11,670 nucleotides of DNA from an uncultured bacterium (GTDB taxonomy: Bacteria; Planctomycetota; DG-23; SLPQ01): contig CALMGO010000134.1 in NCBI GenBank assembly GCA_937863625.1, positions 1-11,670 on the forward strand, in the 5' to 3' direction. Below the pieces are notes generated by a model. The model did not search any database. It worked only from the letters and a program-made list of their open reading frames with translations, and had not been told where the DNA came from. Each line of letters opens with the position of its first letter. Within the stretch, counting starts at the first letter, position 1. The position numbers and the translations under genes are program-made. Of the stretch, positions 6,393 through 11,670 are shown piece by piece.

Positions 6393-7868
6393 ATGACGAC
6401 AACATCCCATACGCCGCCGGACGGTGCGCCCCGGACCCGCCCGGCAGAGCTTCAGGAACACGAAAGACGCCGCGGTATGCGTTACGTCTACTACGCAGCC
6501 GTCCTCGGCATCATCTACTTCTTTGCCATAAACGGCAACGTGTTCACCCTCTTCTTGAAGCGCCTCGGTGCGGGCAATACCCAGATCGGCATGGTCCTCT
6601 CGCTTTTGCAGCTGGCTGCCGTGGTCCAGATATTTGTCGCCCGCATGATCGAGCACCGAGGCAAAAAACGGTTCATAATCGGAGGCTGGCTTGTCGCGAC
6701 GACTCTTTCAATAGGTTACCTTGGTGTTCCTTTCCTTGCCGCGCGTTACGGTTCCTCTGCGGCGGTCTATATTCTCATGGCCATGGTAGTGCCCGTGGCC
6801 CTGGCGCGCCAGATAGCCATCCCGGGCTGGATGCCGCTCCTTAATGACGTCGTCCCGCCTGACATACGCGGCCGTTTCTTCGGGAAAATGCGCACGATCT
6901 GGCAATTAGCAAGCATAGCCTTTCTCATTTTCGCGTCACTTTTCTTTGCCGGCGCCGCCAGCGCTCCCTTCTGGCGCTACCAGGTCATCTTTGTGATAGG
7001 CATCCTCGCAAGTTACGCACGCGTGGCCGTGATCGCGAGAATACCTGAGCCCCCTCCGCCCGCAGCCGACAAGGCGCCTTCCGTGTGGAGCACGATAAAC
7101 CTGCCGTTCGCCGACAACGTTTACGTCCGGTTTGTCGTATTTTCCGCGCTTGTAACTGTGGCGCTTGCCATGACCGACAGTTACACCGTGGTTTACCTCA
7201 AAAGCGCTGCTCTCAACTATGACGACTCGCATGCGCTGTTTGTCAGTACCGGGATATTTTACATTGGGTCGGCCGCGGCGCTTATTCTCTGGGGCATACT
7301 CGCCGACAAGGTCGGCTCACGACCGCTTCTTGTCATTAATACGCTCGGCATAGGTCTTGTGCGCTTCCTGTGGCTGCCGGCCGCCCACCCCGGATGGGGC
7401 AGGTTTCTCATCCCGCTTTTCTATTTTCTCAACGGCGTTTTCGCCGCTGGCTTTGGCATAGCCAATACAAAGTACCTCTTTTCCATAACGCCGCGACACT
7501 TCGGCAAGGCGACGTACATCGTCATGGCCAATGTCTCCGTAACTCTTGTCTCAGCGCTCTTTACGCCTCTTGGGGGCTTCGTTATTGACGGTCTCTCTGC
7601 CTACGCGACCGGCCTCGCGCAATACGGCCTCGACGAATACCGCCTGCCGTTTCTGGCCTCTGGCGCGATGGTAATCATTGCTTCCGTGCTTATTGCGCGC
7701 TTCAAGGAACGTGACGCCGTTCCCACGCGCGAAGTCCTCCAGGCGATGGTCGCGCGCCCCGCTCAGACGCTCTATAACCTCTTTCTGTTCCGTCGCCCGC
7801 TCTCCGGCAGGATGAACGACAGCAGTGACGACGATAAGAATGCCGACCTTCCTCCTCCGGCGCCGTAG
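6393..7868 (+). CDS. MFS-type transporter of unknown substrate
   Basis: 491 aa from the ATG at 6393. A polar N-terminal tail of about 28 residues (many Pro, Arg, Glu) precedes the first membrane segment (YYAAVLGIIYFFAI, 33-46). Many hydrophobic segments follow, about 11-12 in total, fitting the major facilitator fold. ARMIEHRGKKR (83-93) sits where motif A of the first half is expected (between helices 2 and 3), and GILADKVGSRPLLV is the motif A copy in the second half. VVPPDIRGRFFGKM (153-166) resembles the VP-x-x-x-RG-R-x-FG loop common in a large group of uncharacterised bacterial MFS proteins. The C-terminus is a charged tail with a run of Asp and Pro. The start is uncertain: no clear ribosome site; TTG at 6321 lies in a probable -35 box, and ATG at 6477 would remove only the tail. 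Neighbours do not reveal the substrate. Confidence 0.85.
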   Translation: MTTTSHTPPDGAPRTRPAELQEHERRRGMRYVYYAAVLGIIYFFAINGNVFTLFLKRLGAGNTQIGMVLSLLQLAAVVQIFVARMIEHRGKKRFIIGGWLVATTLSIGYLGVPFLAARYGSSAAVYILMAMVVPVALARQIAIPGWMPLLNDVVPPDIRGRFFGKMRTIWQLASIAFLIFASLFFAGAASAPFWRYQVIFVIGILASYARVAVIARIPEPPPPAADKAPSVWSTINLPFADNVYVRFVVFSALVTVALAMTDSYTVVYLKSAALNYDDSHALFVSTGIFYIGSAAALILWGILADKVGSRPLLVINTLGIGLVRFLWLPAAHPGWGRFLIPLFYFLNGVFAAGFGIANTKYLFSITPRHFGKATYIVMANVSVTLVSALFTPLGGFVIDGLSAYATGLAQYGLDEYRLPFLASGAMVIIASVLIARFKERDAVPTREVLQAMVARPAQTLYNLFLFRRPLSGRMNDSSDDDKNADLPPPAP

Positions 7869-7900
7869 GGCTGCGTATATGTTCGGATGCGCAAATACAG

Positions 7901-7929
7901 TTGACGCCGGCTGCCCCCAAAAGTAAAAG
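7901..7929 (+). promoter_or_regulatory. Candidate promoter of the aldo/keto reductase gene
   Basis: TTGACG (7901-7906), 17 nt, then TAAAAG (7924-7929; 4/6 match). The -35 box and the next three bases (TTGACGCCG) are the same as at 6321, before the MFS gene. It lies in the 110-nt gap between the MFS stop and the ATG at 7979. Confidence 0.35.
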
Positions 7930-7966
7930 TAGATGGAGGGAAGGGGCCTTTTACCGAGCATCTCAC

Positions 7967-7973
7967 AAGGAGA
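7967..7973 (+). promoter_or_regulatory. Ribosome binding site deciding the reductase start
   Basis: AAGGAGA lies 5 nt before the ATG at 7979. A TTG at 7901 in the same frame has no such site and falls in the candidate -35 box; starting there would also bury the Tat signal 26 residues in. Confidence 0.75.
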
Positions 7974-7978
7974 TCGAT

Positions 7979-9154
7979 ATGGACGAAGGGGCGCTTCACC
8001 AGGGCATTTCCCGCAGGACCTTTCACAAGACCGCTGCAGCCGGGGCAATCGGCCTCACCGCGCTCGGACAGATTGCGTCCGGGCAGGACGTCCCGCAGGA
8101 AAAGAGCGCTGCGGACGCGAAAGCCGCCGCGCCCAAAATCCCGCCTCGCGAACTTGGCAAAACGGGCTTGAAGGTTTCGGAGATATCCCTCGGCGCGATG
8201 GAGGTCACCGATGCGGCCGTTGTGGAAAAGGCCATCGACGACGGCTGCACATATATTGACACCGCCGCTGCATATCAGGGCGGTCAGAACGAAGTTATGG
8301 TCGGCACGGTTATGGCGCGCCGTCGCAAGGAAGTCGTACTTGCGACCAAGTTTTCCCAGGGCGGTCTGGACGAGACAATCGCCAGCGTGAACAAGAGCCT
8401 CAAGAGTCTCCAGACCGACGTCATTGACGTCATTCAGGTCCACAACGTCAGGGACGCCGGGCCCGTCAAGAACCCCGTCTACAAGGAGGCTTTTGACCGG
8501 CTCAAGGCCGAGGGAAAGGTTCGCTTTTTCGGCTACACCACGCATGCTAACCAGGTCGCTGTCATAAATGCTTGCATCGAAACAGGCTATGTCGACACCA
8601 TGCTCGTTGGCTTTGGTGCGACCGATCCGCCGGAGGTGGGCGAGGCCTTGAAAAGAGCCCGCGAGGCGGGTATCGGCATTGTCATTATGAAATCCATGAA
8701 AGGCGTCAGAAAGTTCCGCGGCGTCACATCCGACCTTACTCCCCACCAGATGGCTGCTCGCTGGGTGCTCGACCAGCCCTATATTGACACACTTAATATC
8801 GGCATGACCAGTTTCGCCCAGGTCGACGAAAACCTCAAGGCGTCAAGCGTCAAGCTCAGCGCCCTTGACAGGCTGCAGTTGAGGCGCTTTGCCGCTGCGG
8901 CTGCATGCATGACATGCTCGATGTGCGGCCAATGCCAGAAATGCCCGCAAGGCGTCGAGCCTGTCGAAATCATGCGCGCGCATATGTACGCCTTCTCATA
9001 TGGTGACGTCAGCAAGGCCCGCAGGGAGTTTCTTGCCATGGGAGGCCCCGCAATGCTTGCCGCCTGTCAGGACTGTGGCGCCTGCGAGAAAAACTGCCCC
9101 CGCGGTCTCAAGATCCGGGACAGGTTCAGGGAGGTCGCCGGCCTTCTGGCCTGA
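7979..9154 (+). CDS. Tat-exported aldo/keto reductase with two C-terminal 4Fe-4S motifs
   Basis: 391 aa. The N-terminus carries a twin-arginine signal, SRRTFHK (11-17), followed by a hydrophobic, Ala/Gly-rich stretch to about residue 36. The protein is therefore predicted to be folded and loaded with cofactor in the cytoplasm, then exported. The aldo/keto reductase barrel (about 56-305) has RELGKTGLKVSEISLG and an apparent catalytic tetrad Asp94, Tyr99, Lys124 and His155 (YIDTAAAY, LATKF, IQVHN). The C-terminal extension has a first cluster motif with Cys310, 313, 316, 319 and 322 (family pattern CxxCxxCxxCP, plus one extra Cys) and a second with Cys363, 366, 369 and 373-Pro. Such ferredoxin-tailed aldo/keto reductases are a known group with mostly unknown substrates; electron transfer between Fe-S clusters and a carbonyl or sugar-derived substrate is inferred. 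It is followed by a strong terminator, then a secreted DUF6599-like gene. Confidence 0.9.
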   Translation: MDEGALHQGISRRTFHKTAAAGAIGLTALGQIASGQDVPQEKSAADAKAAAPKIPPRELGKTGLKVSEISLGAMEVTDAAVVEKAIDDGCTYIDTAAAYQGGQNEVMVGTVMARRRKEVVLATKFSQGGLDETIASVNKSLKSLQTDVIDVIQVHNVRDAGPVKNPVYKEAFDRLKAEGKVRFFGYTTHANQVAVINACIETGYVDTMLVGFGATDPPEVGEALKRAREAGIGIVIMKSMKGVRKFRGVTSDLTPHQMAARWVLDQPYIDTLNIGMTSFAQVDENLKASSVKLSALDRLQLRRFAAAAACMTCSMCGQCQKCPQGVEPVEIMRAHMYAFSYGDVSKARREFLAMGGPAMLAACQDCGACEKNCPRGLKIRDRFREVAGLLA

Positions 9155-9167
9155 GACAAACCATCCG

Positions 9168-9197
9168 GGGAGGCGGACGCGAACCGCCTCCCTTTTT
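9168..9197 (+). terminator. Rho-independent terminator after the reductase gene
   Basis: Perfect 9-bp stem GGGAGGCGG (9168-9176) / CCGCCTCCC (9184-9192) with a 7-nt loop, followed directly by TTTTT (9193-9197). It lies 13 nt after the reductase stop. The downstream ribosome site begins only 5 nt after the T run, so read-through or regulation is implied if the next gene has no own promoter. Confidence 0.85.
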
Positions 9198-9201
9198 AAT
9201 T

Positions 9202-9206
9202 GGAGG
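9202..9206 (+). promoter_or_regulatory. Ribosome binding site of the DUF6599-like gene
   Basis: GGAGG, 7 nt before the ATG at 9214. Its sequence GGAGGC (9202-9207) can also pair with GCCTCC (9186-9191) in the 3' arm of the terminator, forming a hairpin that excludes the terminator. Confidence 0.75.
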
Positions 9207-9213
9207 CCGCTTT

Positions 9214-10143
9214 ATGAAACTGACGCTCAGAGTCTTTACGACGGTTCTCCTGGGTCTCTTGCCGTTCGCTGCCGTATGGGGCCAGGAAGCCCCCGGCGTG
9301 ACTCCCGAAGAACAAAAGACACTTACCGCCTGCTTGCCGACCGAGGCCTTCTTCGACGGGCTTGTGCTCGAGCCCCCCGTGCGTTTCTATGATGAATCCA
9401 ACCTGTACGAATACATAGATGGACAGGCCGAGGGCTTCATAGCGTACGACTTCCGCGCCCTTGCTTCCGCTACGTATGTGTCGGGCGACGATTCGCTTGT
9501 GATAGACGTCTACGACATGGCAAAGCCGGTCCAGGCATTCGGGGTCTATTCGAGTTTTCGTTCCCCGATAAACGAGTTTGTGCAAATCGGCTGCCAGGGC
9601 TTCAAGACCGGCGAAGGTTACATTTTCTACAAAGGCTCCATGTTCGTGAATATCTCCGCCGACTACGCCGACGAGGACGTAATGTTCAAAGCCGCCGAAG
9701 CCGCCGCGCGGGCCGTTGCCGGCAACATCACCGATTCTCCGGTCGGCCTCGACATGATGTCCCTGCTTCCCTCCGATGGCAAGATGCCCAACAGCGAAAA
9801 ATACTTCCTGCATGCCGTGCTCGGGCAGAGTTTCCTCGATAACGGTATCACCGCCCAGTACCCTTACGAAGGTGGCGTGGCACGCCTGTTTGTGTGTGAT
9901 TTCGGTTCCGAAGATGCTGCCGCCAAGGCCTATACGGAGTACCTCAAGTTCGCCGGCGCCCACGGCGAACCCACCGAATTTGCGCCCAAAACCGCCTTTT
10001 ATGCGCAGGTCAAGTACTACGGTCTCATCGAGGTGCATCTTAAGGGAAGATACCTCGCAGGCGGCGTCGGCCTCCCGCTGGACAAGGACAAACTCGTCAA
10101 TTCGCTCGTCAGTCTGCTGCCGAGTGCCCCTTCCACGGATTAG
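9214..10143 (+). CDS. Secreted DUF6599-like protein
   Basis: 309 aa. A Sec-type signal peptide is clear: MKLTLR, a hydrophobic core VFTTVLLGLLPFAA, and a probable cleavage near AVWGQ-E at about 23-24. The mature protein has no membrane segment and should be periplasmic or extracellular. The segment LYEYIDGQAEGFIAYDF (64-80) followed by IDVYDMAKPVQAFGVYSSFRSP (97-118) is what I recognise as the DUF6599 pattern (YIDGxAExY, then a VYDM-x-x-x-x-AFG block). The biochemical role of that family is not known to me. Residues 181-300 form a second, less conserved half (KYFLHAVLGQSFLDNGITA; LFVCDFGSEDAAAKAYTEYL). It has one Cys in the signal-proximal region (Cys40) and two more in the mature part, with no obvious metal motif. 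The gene sits 59 nt after the exported Fe-S reductase with a terminator between, so a shared pathway outside the cytoplasm is plausible but unproven. Confidence 0.75.
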   Translation: MKLTLRVFTTVLLGLLPFAAVWGQEAPGVTPEEQKTLTACLPTEAFFDGLVLEPPVRFYDESNLYEYIDGQAEGFIAYDFRALASATYVSGDDSLVIDVYDMAKPVQAFGVYSSFRSPINEFVQIGCQGFKTGEGYIFYKGSMFVNISADYADEDVMFKAAEAAARAVAGNITDSPVGLDMMSLLPSDGKMPNSEKYFLHAVLGQSFLDNGITAQYPYEGGVARLFVCDFGSEDAAAKAYTEYLKFAGAHGEPTEFAPKTAFYAQVKYYGLIEVHLKGRYLAGGVGLPLDKDKLVNSLVSLLPSAPSTD

Positions 10144-10170
10144 AAACCCGTCGTGTGCGCTGAAAATGAC

Positions 10171-10199
10171 TTGATTTGGCGGTCGATTTTCTCTATTCT
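10171..10199 (+). promoter_or_regulatory. Candidate promoter of the kinase-like gene
   Basis: TTGATT (10171-10176), 17 nt, then TATTCT (10194-10199), each a 4/6 match to sigma-70 boxes with ideal spacing, in a locally AT-rich patch. A start near 10206 gives a leader of about 100-120 nt before the coding region. Confidence 0.45.
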
Positions 10200-10223
10200 A
10201 CTGTAGTCTGTCCTGCAGGTTCC

Positions 10224-10258
10224 GGGTCTTCTGGGGGGAGGGTCCCCCGGCGCAGGGG
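10224..10258 (+). other. G-rich leader structure (hairpin, possible G-quadruplex)
   Basis: CTGGGGG (10231-10237) pairs with CCCCCGG (10244-10250) around a 6-nt loop, including one G-T wobble. The same stretch has four G runs (10224-10226, 10233-10238, 10240-10242, 10255-10258) that could form a quadruplex instead. No T run follows, so it is not a standard terminator. It lies between the candidate promoter and the kinase-like gene. Confidence 0.4.
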
Positions 10259-10306
10259 TTTGTTGAGAGTATTAGGTCGCCTTGGGTTAGGAGTTTCCCT
10301 GAGATT

Positions 10307-11670
10307 TTGCCTGGAAGGGGGCCCGCTATCAAGATTTGTCCTAAAGACAGAACCGAGTTCGGAGATGACATCAGTTTCTGCCCCATATGCGGCACCAAGG
10401 TTGTCTCCATCGGTCTGCGAAGAGGCGAAGTAGTCGGCGGTTCCTACCGTGTCCTCGAACTCATCGGACGCGGTTGGGCAGGTGCCGTATACCGTGCAGA
10501 GCATTCCATGATGGGCAGGCCAACCGCCTTGAAGGTCATCTCCAGCCCTGTCGTCGCGGACCCGGCCTTTGTAGAACGCTTCAGAAAGGCGGCCCATCTC
10601 TTAAGCGACCTCGATCACCCGAATGTCGCGATAGTCCACGACCTGGGTCTCGAGCCCCCTGGAAGAGTCTTCGTTGCGTCGGAACTCGTCGAAGGCAAGA
10701 GCCTGGCGAAGATCCTCTCCGACGAGGGGCCCATGGCCGCCCAGCGCTGCCTTGACATCATTCATTTCGTGCTTGACGGACTCAAGTCCGCACACGACAT
10801 GGGCATAATCCACGGGTCGCTCAAACCCTCGAATATCATGCTTGCCGCCGATGCCTCCGGGCCGAGGATTGTCGATTTCGCGAGCGCGCGAGTAGTCGCT
10901 GCTCTCCAGGATGAACTCTTCGCCACGACCACGTCATATGGAACGGTCTACGGCCAGGTGGAGTACCTTTCCCCCGAGCAGATTACAGGCGGCGAGGCGA
11001 CCCCCCGCACCGATATCTACGCAGTCGGATTGATGATGTACGAACTTCTCACCGGGGCCCGGCCCTTCCGCGGCGAATCCGCCGAGGAAATCGCAAAGGC
11101 CCAGGTGGACGAAAAGCCCGTCAGCCCGAGGGAGTTCAAGCCGCAACTCAAGATACCGAAGTTCATCGAAAAGGCAATAATGCAGGCGCTTGAGAAGAAA
11201 CCAAGAAAGCGCCAGGAGTCCGTGGGCGATCTCATAGAGCAGTTGCAGGCCGAGATCGTCCCCGAGGAAGAAGAACCCAGAGGTGTCTGGCAGCGTGCCC
11301 GCGCGGCGGTCCTGCCCCCGAAGCCAGCGCCGCCTCGACCCGCCGAAGCGCCCACCACGATTCTGCCGAAAGCCGGCTCCGTCAAGCGCCAGGCGTCAGA
11401 TGCCGAGGTCGCAGCCGACCAGGAAGGCAAGGGTGAGGGGCCTCGTTTCATCCTCTATGACGGCAAGAAAATCAAGTCCGTCTATCCCATCGACAAAGCC
11501 GAAATGCTCGTCGGCCGTTCTCCCGACTGCGATATCTGCATCGATGACCAGACTGTCTCGCGCGTACACGCCAAAGTCGTCTCGAAGCCCGAGAAAATCG
11601 TCGTTGAGGACATGAACTCCCTCAATGGCACCTACATCAACGCGGATGCCGTCAAGCGCGGTCACATCGA
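10307..11670 (+). CDS. Zinc ribbon / pseudokinase-like Hanks domain / FHA protein, 3' end cut
   Basis: 454 codons visible, running off the window. Residues are numbered from the TTG at 10307. An N-terminal zinc-ribbon-like segment has Cys11-Pro-Lys-Asp14 and Cys25-Pro-Ile-Cys28. The kinase-like domain (about 48-310) keeps the glycine loop GRGWAG (54-59), Lys76 (TALKV), Asn176, Asp190 of the metal site, YLSPEQ, and TDIYAVGLMMYELLTG. It lacks the alpha-C Glu (Ala95), the catalytic Asp (H169-G-S171 instead of HRD) and the DFG Gly (DFA, 190-192), so ATP may bind but normal phosphotransfer is doubtful. A Pro/Ala-rich linker follows, then an FHA domain with GRS (403-405), SRVH (418-421) and NSLNGT (437-442), its phosphothreonine-binding residues intact. 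No transmembrane segment is seen in the visible part. The start is uncertain: TTG 10307 is the only near canonical codon, but an ATC at 10328 has the better ribosome site. Probably a signalling scaffold; the partner is unknown. Confidence 0.88.
   Translation, partial: MPGRGPAIKICPKDRTEFGDDISFCPICGTKVVSIGLRRGEVVGGSYRVLELIGRGWAGAVYRAEHSMMGRPTALKVISSPVVADPAFVERFRKAAHLLSDLDHPNVAIVHDLGLEPPGRVFVASELVEGKSLAKILSDEGPMAAQRCLDIIHFVLDGLKSAHDMGIIHGSLKPSNIMLAADASGPRIVDFASARVVAALQDELFATTTSYGTVYGQVEYLSPEQITGGEATPRTDIYAVGLMMYELLTGARPFRGESAEEIAKAQVDEKPVSPREFKPQLKIPKFIEKAIMQALEKKPRKRQESVGDLIEQLQAEIVPEEEEPRGVWQRARAAVLPPKPAPPRPAEAPTTILPKAGSVKRQASDAEVAADQEGKGEGPRFILYDGKKIKSVYPIDKAEMLVGRSPDCDICIDDQTVSRVHAKVVSKPEKIVVEDMNSLNGTYINADAVKRGHI
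10315..10321 (+). promoter_or_regulatory. Ribosome-binding-like site before an ATC codon of the kinase-like gene
   Basis: AAGGGGG (6/7 match to AAGGAGG) ends 6 nt before ATC at 10328, which begins I-K-I-C-P-K, a typical way for a zinc-ribbon protein to begin if the first codon were ATG. The alternative AGGAG at 10289-10293 is 13 nt from the TTG at 10307, which is long. Confidence 0.4.

Noticed and set aside
6290..6844. 184-aa plus-strand frame
   Set aside because: Out-of-frame shadow of the MFS gene; Arg/Pro/His-rich with no hydrophobic pattern, unlike the real frame.
7772..8746. 324-aa open frame on the minus strand
   Set aside because: Antisense to the MFS 3' end and the aldo/keto reductase, both with clear family motifs; its translation shows no recognisable domain.
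9196..10038. 280-aa open frame on the minus strand
   Set aside because: It lies fully antisense to the secreted DUF6599-like gene, which has a signal peptide, family motif and ribosome site. Long antisense frames are common in GC-rich coding DNA.
10231..10250. Hairpin as terminator of the DUF6599-like gene
   Set aside because: Stem is good but no T run follows (CGCAGGGGTTTG), and it lies downstream of a candidate promoter for the next gene.
1..11670. CRISPR arrays, tRNA/rRNA genes, insertion sequences, defence islands
   Set aside because: I looked for regularly spaced repeats, cloverleaf-like segments, transposase or nuclease motifs and terminal inverted repeats and saw none; the window is almost fully filled by the listed genes.

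Overview
The window is a bacterial chromosome segment of high GC content with mostly C-ending codons. It contains the end of a peptidoglycan/division (dcw) cluster, then a divergently organised accessory region, and it ends inside a signalling gene. Every protein reads as bacterial. A Hanks-type kinase-like protein with an N-terminal zinc ribbon and C-terminal FHA domain, a Tat-exported 4Fe-4S aldo/keto reductase and a DUF6599-like exported protein together suggest an uncultured or poorly studied lineage, possibly of the Planctomycetota/PVC type. That placement is a low-confidence inference; no marker here decides the phylum.

Region 1 (1-4846, + strand) is a tight run of murG (3' part), murC, murB, ddl and a divergent ftsQ. 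Adjacent genes are separated by 47 nt at most and one pair overlaps. The order is the classic dcw order, and the products carry lipid II assembly (MurG), L-Ala addition (MurC), UDP-MurNAc formation (MurB), D-Ala-D-Ala synthesis (Ddl) and divisome assembly (FtsQ). The cluster stops after ftsQ: ftsA and ftsZ, the usual next genes, are absent and an opposite-strand operon begins.

Region 2 (4858-6240, - strand) is a probable three-gene operon: thiD (thiamine pyrimidine kinase), a 91-aa protein with an N-terminal membrane segment, and a 75-aa cysteine-rich protein with a TTG start coupled to it by a 4-nt overlap. thiD has a good sigma-70-like promoter in the intergenic region it shares with region 3.

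Region 3 (about 6321-10143, + strand) holds an MFS transporter, a Tat-exported aldo/keto reductase with two C-terminal 4Fe-4S motifs, and a secreted DUF6599-like protein. A perfect terminator hairpin lies between the last two and sits so close to the downstream ribosome binding site that it may act as an attenuator.

Region 4 (10144-11670, + strand) has a promoter candidate, a G-rich leader, and the 5' part of a zinc ribbon / kinase-like / FHA protein. Its kinase domain keeps the ATP-binding glycine loop, the VAIK-type lysine, the catalytic-loop Asn and the Mg-binding Asp. It has lost the alpha-C Glu, the catalytic HRD Asp (HGS) and the DFG Gly (DFA), so it reads as a predicted pseudokinase tied to a phosphothreonine-reading FHA domain. 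This is the most interesting item in the window. No tRNA, rRNA, CRISPR array, insertion sequence or integrase was seen.
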